DNA of 64,000 nucleotides, taken from positions 1,116,001-1,180,000 of the forward strand of contig JAKZZE010000003.1 of the NCBI GenBank assembly GCA_024220505.1, read 5' to 3'. A model generated the notes under the pieces. That model made no database searches. It was not told where the DNA came from and saw only the letters and a program-made list of their open reading frames with translations. Each line of letters starts with the position of its first letter. Positions within the stretch are counted from its first letter, which is position 1. The position numbers were made by a program, and so were the translations under genes. Below, piece after piece: positions 35,072 through 46,666 of the stretch. The DNA comes from Rhizopus arrhizus. Lineage: Eukaryota; Mucoromycota; Mucoromycetes; Mucorales; Rhizopodaceae.

Positions 35072-38000
35072 CTATATAACGCCTTCATTATATCGTCTAT
35101 TGGTGTATGCTGCGTTATGTTGGACATTGTCTGTCGTTGAATTTGACTGCAAAGGGTTATCTGTACGATTTTGCCAATTACTGGCATTGTTTAATTCGTA
35201 AGAGTCGGATTGATGTCCATTATTCTGTGGGTAAGCAGGAGGAGGAGTCTGTACATTGTTATTGCGCCCATTATACATGGCTGGATCTACCCAGCCATGA
35301 GGCGGTGGGGGTGGCGTATAATAGGTGGGCTGAGGACCTGGTGGAGGCGGATAATAGACTGGGGTAGCATATTGTGGAGGAGGAGGCTGAGTGATAACAA
35401 CTGTACTTCCAAGATTGTGGTATCGGCTGGTATCACCGTAGCAGCAACAGCTGTACAAGCAACAAAGCAGTAATAAACCAGCGACAATAGCAACTGGAAT
35501 AACGATTTGTTTATGGGTATCGATCCAATTTTTCACATTGTTTCCTATTAAAATAAATCAATAAATAAAAGGAGAAGAATACCTTAATATTTTGCATACC
35601 AAAGTTTGAAATATCACATTTTCCGGAATTACATACACCACCAACACCACAAGGAGTGCCATCAGTAAAATAACCAGGGAAGGTGATACATGCAAAAGAA
35701 GATGAGGGGTCTTGGCAAGTGATTTGACATCCATCATATGCTCCACAAGCTTTCTTAATGTTGTATGTTGTGCCACGGGAAAGGCATTGAGTATCTCGAG
35801 AAGTACATTGACCTGAGGCGCATTGAAGGCCATTCCCACAATTGGTCAAATCATCCTTATATTTATCTGCTGGACAATCTCCTGAAGTACCAGAGCAGAC
35901 CTCTGCAATATCACATTCTGTTGAAGCAGGTCTGCAAGTGTAGTTGGCTGGTCTAAACTGACAATTATTACAGCAAAGATCATTAAAATCGCTAATAAAC
36001 GAAATTTAGTTGGTTTTTAAAAAGTTGGCTGTGAATACAACTTACTCGCAAACTGCTCCCGATTTGAATTTACAAGTCTTGGGATCACAGCAATTGCTAG
36101 ACTGACCTCCTGTGTCACAATCTTCTCCGTCTTCCTTGATTCCATTGCCACACATTTTTAAACTAGTTATATTTCTTGATCCAGGATCTGTTTTAATAGA
36201 AATGAGAATGCGGATATTAAAATAATTATCAAACAAACCTTTCAAGCAGCTCATGAAATCTGGTATACTTTTACAAATAGTGGTGATACTGCAAGGACTG
36301 AATTCTGAAGATGATGCGTTGCTTGTAGGGTTCATGAAATACTTACCACCTGCATCACATTGTGTTGAACTATAAGGACAGCATTGGCAACTAGATCCAG
36401 AGCAAGGACAGGTTTGTGCGTTACAATCGTGAATAGCGCCTACATTCAATTGGGTTAGAATGTTGATCTTCTCCTTTCGAGCTTGTATTTACCAAATCCA
36501 TGACCAATCTCATGTGCAACCACTTTCCATTCATCAGTAACTACAAAATGTAAATATTATATAAGAAATCAATACACATGAGCAAAACAAAAAAAAACTT
36601 ACTAACTGAGGAAACACCTGTACCAGAGGTATATTCACCATGATTTGATATGGCTTCTGTATTACAAACCTGTGACAGCCAGGCAATACCAACTTCTTGA
36701 CCAGTTCTATACATAGAAATAAATTAAGATTCTGTATTGCTATTTTAATTTCTTATTACATACGCGCAAGTTGTCATCAAATGCCATAAACCTGCTCCAT
36801 CGTTACCAATAGATCCTCTCCACTTACTAAAGTCACTCAGTCTTTGTGAAATGGAATAAGAAGTTGAGCAGACTTGATTCCAAGCTGTAGATGTCGATAC
36901 AGTTGAAGGACAAGTTGAATCCATAATAGTGATATTGATCAATCCGATACCAACGTTAAATGAAGATGAATAAACTGAGCTTACAGAATTCCAATCATTG
37001 ATGATTTGCATTCGTGTAGCATCCGTTGATTTATAGAATTTGGTATAAGTACAATCTGCTGCCACTCCCATATACAGCACTATATAGAAATGATTTAAGC
37101 AATGTAATCAAAGACAATGTTCTGTTCTATAAATGTACTTTTCTTGGATGTAGGACAGCCAGTAGGTAAAGCACGTTTGGAAAATGTATCAAACACGGGG
37201 CGGGTGTGTCTGATACCATAAAAATCATTTATCTCTAGTGCTTCGATTTTTGGTTCTATTCCACGATTTAATCTGTCAAATCCACATCTAGCTTGAGAAA
37301 GGTTTTGATTAGAGTTTTTTATGATCATGTCTGAATCTCGGTAAACTATCATGTGTGCATTGGATGTTTCTTGCACTTCTGCGTCTTCAGATCTCTTTGT
37401 ACGAATGTAGGTGTCCTTTAATTTGATATGGTGAATATCTCCGTACATGCTAAAAGCCCCTTCAAACAGTGGATACTCTGCAGTGTGTCTAATAAAAATA
37501 GGTTAGCTAAGCCTATTCAATAAAAAGTCCAAGATACATTACTTGATATCGTTTCGAATAATGATTCTAGCCCAACCAACAACACCGGGCTGATTTTCTA
37601 AATCATCTATATTTTTGACGTTTTCCATCCACCAATGCTCAGAATAGAGACCGTCAATGGCATAGCCACGATAGACTCTAAAATCAGAAGGTTTAAGAGG
37701 AATGGATTGACCATCCTGGTAAAAAACAGCATTGGGATGGAACAATTCATAGTTGGGTGCTAAATGTAAATAGATTGTCTTGTTAAAAGCATCTACAGTT
37801 AATCGAAGAGAATCGTCATATTCCATTGACCTTGAACTTGGTACATGGTTAGAATTGGGAGATATGTCTCGCTTTATAAAAAAGTTTTCTGAACGAGGCG
37901 CAACATCTATTTTAAAGGTGGATATTGGCTCAACTCGAATCAATTGTTTGTTGTCTATGCTGTAACCTAAAAAGAAAGTTTGTTATTTTTTGCGGCGATT

Positions 38001-38084
38001 TATTTTTGAGTTGAATCGATTACATTCTATAGTTGAAAATAGCAATAAACTTAATACAGATAGTATATAAGAAATTATAATCAT
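35072..38084 (-). CDS. ADAM-family metalloprotease-disintegrin
   Basis: Single-pass membrane zinc protease of the reprolysin (M12B) family. The start at 38084 gives a signal peptide (MIIISYILSVLSLLLFSTIE). A prodomain follows (about residues 25-260), then a processing-like region (FSKRALPTGCP). The catalytic domain contains YMGVAADCTYTKFY and the zinc motif VVAHEIGHGFGAIHDC, with all three histidines and the glutamate. The disintegrin domain runs from MCGNGIKEDGEDCDTGG through CRPASTECDIAEVCSG to GDCPADKYKDD, and a Cys-rich part follows. A hydrophobic helix (VIPVAIVAGLLLLCCLYSCC) leads to a Pro/Tyr-rich cytosolic tail (PPPPQYATPVYYPPPPGP). About nine exons. Fungal ADAMs are found in basal fungi and Schizosaccharomyces; substrates are unknown. 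Confidence 0.93.
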
Positions 38085-39183
38085 AAAAGTAGGAAGGAAA
38101 AAGAGAAAAGGAAAAAAAAACTAGAAAAGCTTACAGAAGTTCTATTTATAAGCAACTCCGAGCGAACTCAGGAACTAATTTATTGGCTTTCCATCCGTGC
38201 ATGTTTCTCTTATTTTCGGATAAACTCTACAATTTACCAGGGAAAAATGGGACTTCGGAGTTGGATCAAATAAACTTTAAGTGCAAAAATGTCAATGGTA
38301 TAAATAGGAGCATATAACTTGAGAGCAATGGTAGACTTTAGGTTCTTAATAAAGTAATAATATCTTTGGATATAAAAGAATAAGGGTTTTCTCAACTAGA
38401 AGGATCGATCTACAATTAGATAGCAAAAGGACAACATCAGTATTAGTCGTAACAATAAAGAAAAGTAAGGGAACTGCAAGAAAAAAGTGAAAAGTGAAAA
38501 AAAGATTATTTGCAAAGTAGTATTACAAATAAAAAAACAAAAAGATTTATCAAAGAAACGCTGCTGGTTTCTTGAGTTAGAAGCAATATTTTTTTTTAAA
38601 TGCCACCCCTTTATTAACGAAAGAAAAAGAAAAATCAAAAGAAGGATAAAAAATCTATTTTAGGCATAAACACTGCTATTTTTATACATGTCTTTGATCT
38701 ACTATTGTCCGCAAATTGCTTGAATCAAGAGCTTATTTTATAAGTAGTTGATTAAATGTGATCAGCTCCTCATAGAATTAGAGGTACCTTTGTGATGCAA
38801 ACAAGTAGCATTATTGTGTGCTATTATAATATCTAAATTAGATATTTCGGTTACAACTAAAGTGCAGCACAATTGTGTTAAATGGCAGCACTTCATTGCA
38901 AGATTTCTTGTACAAAAAGTTTTATCTGTCCTAAATTAGAAATAAAAAATGGTTTTAGTCTTTTTCTGTAAGTTGATTTAAAAAAAAATATTACATCAAA
39001 ATAAGCTTCTCTTACATGGACTATCAAAGAATACCAAGTTCATTATTATATTTTTTAGATATTGTGACAAGTTGTGACGAGCTGTGAGTAACATAGCGGA
39101 GAGGCTTTTCCGTCTACTAAAGGTTTTCCCACTTTATTCTTTTTCTCTTTTTTTTTTTTTTCTTTAGTAATTAAAGCAAAACC
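38085..39183. other. divergent intergenic region between ADAM and prephenate dehydrogenase
   Basis: About 1.1 kb, head to head. AT-rich with a pyrimidine/A-tract leader at 39125-39175 before the dehydrogenase start. No coding potential recognised. Confidence 0.6.
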
Positions 39184-40850
39184 ATGAACGAAAAAGAAAC
39201 CATTGAGATTGGCATTATTGGAGCAGGCGGCATGGGTCGTTTTTATGCGCAACGCTTTTCCATTGCAGGCTGGAAAAAGTAAAAAATAAAATAAAAAATA
39301 AAAAATAAAAAAAGGCTTCAATCGCATAAGTATTTTTAATTAATGAAGTTAGGGTCAATATTTGCGATTTGCCCGAGAAATATGAGCAACTAAAAAATGA
39401 ATATGAAGGTATTTTATTCAAATTATGAGAAAGAAATAAAGGAAAACTCACCTACTAATAGGAACAAATATCAATGTTCTTCCCGATGGTTTTCATATAT
39501 CTAGACGCTGTGATTGGATTATGTATGCCGTTGAAGCAGAATACATTGATGCTGTTGTAAAAAGATTTGGCCCTGGTAAGATATAAATATTTGAATGTAT
39601 TTAAACAAGTTCTTATGCTTTTTACCCCTAGCAACCAAAATAGGAGCTGTTGTAGGCGGTCAGGTACACAAATTGTAAATAACGTAAAAGAGAGCTTTTC
39701 TCAACTTTTTATTTGACCTAGACATCTGTTAAAAAGCCTGAAATAGATGCCCTTGAGAAATACTTACCTGAGGATGTTCATATTATATCATGTCACTCAA
39801 TGCATGGACCAGCCGTTGATCCAAAGGGGCAGCCATTAATTGTTATTAAGCATCGTGCAAGTGACGAGAAACTAGAATTAGTGCTTAGATTATTATCTTG
39901 CTTTGATTCAAATATTGTTCATTTAAGCGCGGAAGAACATGATCGTATCACGGCAGATACGCAGGCTGTCACTCATGCCGCGTTTTTGAGTATGGGTAGT
40001 GCTTGGAAAGAAAATATGCAGTTTCCCGTAAGTTGTAAGAAAGTTAGATTATTGTATTGTGTTATTAATTTGAGATTCAGTGGCTGATTCCTCATTTTGT
40101 TGGAGGTATAGAAAATGTCAAGGTAAACGTCGCACTACGTATTTACAGTAACAAATGGCACGTCTATGCCGGGCTTGCTATTATGAATCCCATTGCCAAA
40201 GATCAGATCATGCAGTACGCCAAAAGTGTAGCGGATTTATTCAAGTTGATGATTCAAGAAAAAGAAGACGAGTTTCGTGCTAGAATTAAAGAAGCAAGTG
40301 ATTCAGTGTTTGGAGGACTTCAAAAGGATCATATACCTATTTTGTTGGATGATCAACTACTGGACGAATTTTCTCTTTCCAAAATCCCTAAAGAAAATCG
40401 TCAACCTAATTCACATTTGTCATTACTTGCCATGGTTGATTGTTGGCATAAATTAGGATTAAATCCATACGAACATATGGTTTGCCAGACACCCTTATTT
40501 CGATTATGGATGTAAAGTAAACAAATAAGCAAACAGAAATCAATTAATGCATACACTGAAAAAATTAAATTAAACTTATTAGGGGAATCACAGAGTATCT
40601 ATTTCGTAACCCATCAATGCTTGAAGATGCTATTCAAGCAGCATTACACCGCAAAGAGATTAGATCGGATGATATGGAATTTGTTACTTGTGCAAGAGGC
40701 TGGGCAGAATCGGTTTCTTTGGGAAGCATGGAAGGATATCAAAAGAGATTTGAGCAAACCGCTTCATTTTTTAAAGATCAATTTGCTGAAAGTACGGCGG
40801 TTGGTAACAGAATGATTGCAATGATATCCAAAAATATGTCCAGTCAATAA
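39184..40850 (+). CDS. TYR1: prephenate dehydrogenase (tyrosine biosynthesis)
   Basis: Oxidatively decarboxylates prephenate to 4-hydroxyphenylpyruvate in tyrosine synthesis. The start gives MNEKETIEIGIIGAGGMGRF with the Rossmann GxGxxG motif. Further family blocks are NICDLPEKYEQLK, CDWIMYAVEAEYIDAVV, GAVVGGQTSVKKPE, the active-site stretch IISCHSMHGPAVDPKGQPL, and EEHDRITADTQAVTHAAFLS with its conserved His. The helical C-terminal domain includes HVYAGLAIMNP and LAMVDCWHKLGLNPYEH, ending with NRMIAMISKNMSSQ. Introns at about 39278-39350 (containing A-rich AAAAAT repeats), 39408-39463, 39574-39631, 39663-39720, 40027-40081 and 40513-40580. It is the stand-alone fungal form, not fused to chorismate mutase. 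Confidence 0.93.
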
Positions 40851-42241
40851 AAAAACTTGTAAATAGTTAAATGATTTGTTTATTTTTGGAAACAAAAAAC
40901 AAGAGTGATATTTATTGCTTGTATATTGCCCAACTACTCCTTAAAAGTATTCATTACAGTTGCATACAGAAAAATAGATATTATGAAATACACTCTTTTC
41001 TAAAATCAAAGTCACAGTGTGTCAATGTTGATATCACATGTCGATAAAAGTCGTATTTGGCCAGAAATCCTTGAACATGACGACAAGCCAAATGTCGTAT
41101 ACACAGAAGACTTTACTAATAGCATATATTTCAAGCTGGCTATAACCAATCATTATCCTTTTTAACTGAAAAATTACTATCAGCAATGTCGCTTTTAACA
41201 TACTACAAATTTCATAAAGGCGCTAGTTCGCATGTCTATCAGCCACCTTTTGTTGTTAAAACAAAAAGGAAGCTTCATAGTCAAACTAAAAATTAACTGC
41301 TTTCCATGATAGGGAATTTGCTCATGATAAGTGTAGCTGATATTGCTAATGCCAAAGTTGTTCATTGTAGAAATACATATTGTAGTACTAGTTAAAAACT
41401 GCATTATTTTATGTGGCTGCCTTTCATATTAACGTGGAGTGCAGCATAGTATGGCCGAAGAAAGAGTTCCTCTGCAATTGTTCTTGTAATAAAAGTAAGA
41501 GCAAAAACGACCACTATCCTAATGCAATTTCTGTATCTGGTGTGATTAAATGTAGTCTAATACTTCCGCAGATCCTTTCTAATAAAAGCAAGAGAACAAG
41601 TCATTCAAAAAGGATAAGCAAGGGAATTATAATTAGTAGGTACCTCAGCTTTCTTAAGACTACAATAGATGAGATAGAGAAATATGAACATATAAAAGAT
41701 CATTGATTGATTACGAATAATACTCTTACAAGTCTGACAGTATTCAGATATATTGAACCTTGAGGATATTGATGTGCCCATCTTTCATTACACTCGCTTG
41801 AACTCAATCCTATTAAGCAATTTTGACAAGTTATAAAAGCAGAGTTAAGCGCAATAAGTTCTTGGAAAACGAGATATTGATGATGCGAATCAGTAAAGCA
41901 TTCACCAGCTTAAAATAGAGTGGCTTTGAAAGTTTTATTTCTTATTCTTATTGATGTTTAAACAAGTGTAGCGATGAAGAGCAACTGTGATGTTACTTGT
42001 TATGCTCCATAGACCATCCACAATATGAAATATATAAAAAAGTATAATAAAAAACAAAAAGAAAGGAATGAAATTTGTATTTATCAATCCGCAACTTTGG
42101 ATTCGACAGGATGCGATTTTGATCTTTGGAAAGAGCGTGGATTTGAGGAGAAATATGTACTTTGCCATATTAAGTCATGCGTGAGACAAAAACTAGACAT
42201 TTGAATCTCAGATGTACCATTTCCTTTTCTTCTGTTTATTC
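40851..42241. other. intergenic region carrying a Tc1/mariner remnant
   Basis: Apart from the transposase remnant at 41413-41900 (listed separately), 40851-41412 and 41901-42241 show only short broken frames. Coding-like scraps near 41040-41140 (ISHVDKSRIWPEILEHDD) may be more of the same element or a neighbouring relic. Confidence 0.5.
41413..41900 (+). mobile_element. decayed Tc1/mariner (IS630-type) DDE transposase remnant
   Basis: The open stretch to 41706 ends with GIIISRYLSFLKTTIDEIEK and YEHIKDH, which matches the block KGTT..HFLxFLxxTxDEMDKxxHMxGH found just before the second catalytic Asp in this superfamily. After a stop, about 70 bp further, the frame reads HLSLHSLELNPIKQF-stop-QVIKAELS, the decayed form of the YSPELNPIEQFW-VVK block that bears the third acidic residue; TGG for Trp has become TGA. 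Several stops confirm it is dead. Terminal inverted repeats were not located. Confidence 0.65.
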
Positions 42242-44306
42242 ATGGACGATATTACACTCAAAAGAGTAACACCTAATTTAATCACAAAATCCCCACAACA
42301 ATTGAATTCACAATTTAGTGCTTCTTGTCAGGTCACTGACCTCAAAAATACTGTAAAAAGTGAAAATCTATCCTACAGCGAAAATGCACCGTTACAAACT
42401 GACAAAAACTCAACGTTAAGAGTAAGCAATTCAACACCGTCACCTATTTTTGTCGATACTGTACCTCTTGCAGGAACCTTTTATCAAACTACAGAATGTG
42501 AAAAATTCTTATTAGAGTGTAATCCTAACATAGTGGACGTGAGGACTACACTCAGTCATTTTGTACATCCCCTTATTGCAAAACCTCTCGAGACAGCCAT
42601 AGGAAATATCAGTGAAACTGAAGTACTCAAATCCGCAAAACTCATTTTTATTAAGGACTTTTTAAAAAAAGTCAAGGCATTTGATGTAAGCCGATCAGAT
42701 AAGTGAATTCTTATTTCTTTTAATCTCTCTGGTGTTTTAGATAAACAAGAAGCATATTGTGGAAATCGCGTTCATTTGTAATAATAGGCTTTCAGAAATT
42801 GTTCTGAGACAAATGATCAAAGGTAGAGGATATAAAACCACATTTTTAGAAAGGAGAGGCTTTAAAGAGACAGCTCACGGTATTGTTGTCTGTTGCAGCA
42901 ATTTTGAACGCGACCAACAACAAATAGAGCTTCCTGTAAAATACCTTTTATATTCACTGCAAACATAAATGGTAACAAACTTTTTAATTATTTAGAACTA
43001 TGGTCAAACTCTTAGTATCATAATTGTAGTGGATATTGGAGCCACTACAAAAAAAACACTTTCTAAAATATCTGCGAGCCCCTTGCACCACCGCATAAAG
43101 ATGGTTGATCTTTTTTGTATAGACACACCAGAAAGCAGGTTGCAAGAATATTCTTCCCTTTATCCTAATGCGATTACCCCATACGATCGCTTGTATAAAC
43201 TATATCCAAGCGTGTATGAATATGTATTTGGTAGGCCATCTCGCCATAACTCTGACCACGACGTTATGTTGTGGAATACTAAAGTGGCTACGCATTTATG
43301 CCAATGGTTGTTTGATAATTTTAACAACACATATCAATTTGACTGGTGCAGCCGTGACCCTTGGATTATTGAGTTTTATTTTTCTTATACTCCTCCTTCT
43401 CTTTCTCCTGCCAACCCAAAACGCCCTATCTCCTGTGAGAGACAGTCAGAGTCTGTTAACTTGAGAAATACAAGATACAGTGCTGCGTATGTTCATCCTG
43501 TAAGCGAAAATAACCAAAGAGCTCTTCGACGACCATATCAGGAAAAAAGAGCACATTTACCGGATCCAAGTGAAAACTTTAAAAAAAGAACCAAAGTAAG
43601 TTTGCTATAAAGAAAAAAAATATTAAATCTAACTGATTTGTCTACTTTGTTTCATTAGAAAGAACCAAATGAAGAAAATCAGCTAGCACCAATATCTTCT
43701 CGCGATCCAAGGCTCAGAAAGCAGCCTGTATTAAAGCAATTTAATGTGAGGCAGGAAGAAATTAGGCGAGAAGAAGCAAATAACGTAGAAACGTTACATG
43801 TAGAAAAGGGACAGGAAAACATCCAGGAGGAAGCAATTTGGATGGCAGGTTTCGGAATGTCAGAAGGAAGGAAAGCACAATTTATGGTTGCAAACTTGGG
43901 ATGCGAGGAAATTAGGCGTAAAGAAGCACTAAAAGAAAAAAAATTACAAGAAAAAATACGCGAAGAGGCGAGGGAAGCAAAAGTTAGGTTGGAAAAAATT
44001 AGACAGGAGGAATTAAAACATATGGAAAGGATAAAAGAAGAAATAAGACAAGAGGAAATAAGACGAGCACGGGAAGAGTTAAGAAGAGAAGAAAAAAGAT
44101 TGGAAGAAGAGAAAAGAGAAGAGATAAAATATGAAGAGGTAAACCCAGTTGCAATAATGCATACAGAAGTAAATATGAAGTTTTCAAAAACTCCAAATTC
44201 TATGACAACTGCTAAAACAGAAACTGAGGAAGAGGACGAATACTCACAAGCAATCAAAAAAGCTTTGGAGCAGTTTGAGGAGGAAATCCAAAAATTGATG
44301 AAGTAA
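42242..44306 (+). CDS. uncharacterised protein, possibly HDA2/HDA3-like, with charged coiled-coil tail
   Basis: Four exons: 42242-42687, about 42742-42935, 42996-43597 and about 43659-44306. The N-terminus is Ser/Thr-rich and disordered. The middle resembles a helicase C-terminal lobe without ATPase motifs: IFIKDFLKKVKAFDINKKHI, EIAFICNNRLSEIVLRQMIK, GRGYKTTFLERRGF, then IELPNYGQTLSIIIVVDIGA. This pattern is reminiscent of class II HDAC complex subunits HDA2/HDA3. A second globular block follows (YDRLYKLYPSVYEYVFGRP). The last exon is a highly charged helix with EEIRREE-type repeats. In-frame ATG at 42212 is an alternative start. The HDA2/3 link is a fold-level guess; the existence of the gene is well supported. 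Confidence 0.6.
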
Positions 44307-45552
44307 CCGAAGTTACAAACATTATCATAAAGCAGGCATTCTTATTTATTTATTTTGAACATTGTAAAAACTTCATTTTGTTGTAAAACAACAATCGATT
44401 GTAGCTGACATTTATGAGCACAAATTTTGATCCAGGATAATGATTAAAATAAAATGCAAGTTTATCTGAATGAGATCACATAACCAATCTCAATTAAATG
44501 TACTATACAAACCTATGTACTGTAGTAATGGTAATTCTTTGACAAGAAGAATTATCAACTAAAGTAACAAGACATTTTTCTATTGTTGGAAATACAATAT
44601 AATATCAGAAATATTGTTAATCTTTCATATAATTAAAATAATGCGTAAAATAACATTATTCAAATTAATGAGGAATTCCTAGAATAAAAAGATAACCTGT
44701 GATAGACATACATAATCATAATTATAAATGACACTTGCTAAAGTACCTGAAGATTAGAATAACGTTTACAATAGAAGATATCAAACCACTCAATAAGATA
44801 TAAATACCTGAGTTCAATTAGAATAACTACTTTCTTAAACAAAGGTCAGTTTTAAAACGTACTAGAGCTGTTTTTTTTTATTCTTTGTATCTTTTTTCCT
44901 TGGTTGCTTTTACCTTTGTTTAATACTTTTTTTGTGTTAAAGCACAAGCGTTTTGTTCCTAACCAAATATTTTTTTTATTATGCAATTGTCTGAACTCCT
45001 ATTTTAATAAAAGATCTCAAGACGCTAAGCACAGTTTTCATTGATTTACCCATCATAAATAAATCTTAGAGGATTTTGCATCAGCTAGGCAGAAAGTAGA
45101 CATTTATTCTTAAAATCTTAAAATTTTCCAACACATTAAATGCGAAACTAAGCCCAAATACTTCCATTCACTTACTTACACATACACAAGTACTTTATTA
45201 GCCTAAGGAGCTATCATTTAAGTTGCAAACCGCAACTTCAAGGCGGATATAACGGTTAGAATGGAAAAAAATTGAAATAAAAGAGGAAGAATCAAAACTG
45301 AATAGTTTAGAGATGAGCGAATAAATAAAATAATGTATTAATAAAAGGTTTCTTGAAGGAAAGAGGATGATGGTATAATTACTCTATCATTACGATAGAC
45401 TTATCTTTTTGTATAAAAACAAAGAGCATTCTTTATACACAACTCTTACTACTATCGAATTGTATTTCCTCTCTATACTTTCCCGCTATCTATCTCTTTC
45501 TCCTTGACATAGGCAAAGTATGTGTATTAAGGATAGTGATTTGATACTGTTG
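44307..45552. other. gene-free convergent intergenic region
   Basis: About 1.2 kb between two gene 3' ends. AT-rich, with AATAAA-like sequences near 44445 and 45322, and no ORF with coding texture. Confidence 0.65.
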
Positions 45553-46293
45553 TTATATACGCCTTGAAGACTGTAACATGGAAGTTACCGCCTTACATTT
45601 TGTGTTTATATCCTCCACTTCCTTTGCTTTTTGTTTAATAAGCCATTCTAAATCTGTTGTCTTTTTTCGCATCTGATTTATTTGTATTTCCTTCGCTTGC
45701 AACATTTCTTCTAGGTTTCGTCTTCCAATACCCTGCTTCTCTGCAGCTTTTGCCGCTTCTTCTTTATAACGCTCATACTCTTGGCGAATTTCTGCTTTTT
45801 CCTTTTTGGCAGTAAACAAACTCTGCTTGAGCTCTGTTGTTATCAATTCATGTCGTTTCTTTTCAGCTTCAAGTTGCAATCGTAGCTGGTTATGTGATTC
45901 TTGCAAATTTGAGATTTGGATGTGCTCTTCTTTATAATACTCTGTCAACCTGAAGTAATTTTCACTAGCCGCTTGGACAAACTGCCCATTTTTTTGACAT
46001 TTTGACTCAAGTTGTTCAATAACTTGCCGATTACTTTGCAGTTCTGCTGCCATTGAATGATAGTATCGTTTCAACCGGCTGAGGAAATTCTTGTAGGTCT
46101 CTGGTGCCTTTGAATTATTAGATTCTTTTTCTAAAATTTCAAGAAAATCTCGATCTTTGGAAACAAAGTAAGAAGGATATGTTTTTTATCATCAAGCTAA
46201 ATAGAATCACTAACCAATATATTGAGTGAAATTGGAGGGCCATATGGATTCTTTTGAAATTGCGGTGCAGTTGGCATTATTGTTCACGGACAT
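45553..46293 (-). CDS. coiled-coil protein of unknown function
   Basis: Exon 1 starts at 46293 (MSVNNNANCTAISKESIWPS). The alternative ATG at 46277 is rejected because its frame runs into a stop after splicing. The intron, about 46157-46214, joins QYI to DRDFLEILEKESNNSKAPE. The rest is almost all coiled coil (ELQSNRQVIEQLESKCQKNG, LRLQLEAEKKRHELITTELK, NLEEMLQAKEIQINQMRKKT), ending TSMLQSSRRI. About 225 residues. It might be a spindle-pole, trafficking or cytoskeletal scaffold, but no family is recognised. Confidence 0.7.
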
Positions 46294-46666
46294 CTCATAA
46301 GCAAGAACAAGAAGAAAAATCCTAAAAATACAAATGTATTTTTTTTTATCAGCCGCTTCAACATATCACGGCATTGTTATTATTATTTTACAAAAATAAA
46401 ATGATAATCTATTGTTGACAAATGGTCTGATGTTTGTCTTTAAGAACTCGCCTTTTTTATTTTGTTGACAAGGAAATATTATCTCTATTATCTTAATAAG
46501 AATCATAACAAATGAAGAAGAAAAGGCTTATAATGTATAACGTTGCAAATTACTGTTTGTATAACGTATGATATAGAATTGTAAAACGTCAATAAAATAC
46601 ATTTATTAAGAAACGAGTAATGATTATTGTAAATGCAAATTTTAAATGAGAAGCTATGAAGAGGAG
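46294..46666. other. intergenic region between transportin and the coiled-coil gene
   Basis: Promoter region of the coiled-coil gene and 3' flank of transportin (both minus strand). AT-rich, no ORF. Confidence 0.6.

Noticed and set aside
43679..44257. Minus-strand ORF rich in Ser, Phe and Leu opposite the charged coiled coil
   Set aside because: It is the reverse complement of a Glu/Arg-rich helix; such mirror ORFs are a composition artefact.
46230..46277. Start of the coiled-coil gene at the ATG at 46277 (MPTAPQFQKNPYGPPI)
   Set aside because: That frame hits TAG soon after the intron; the ATG at 46293 keeps the frame open through the coiled coil.
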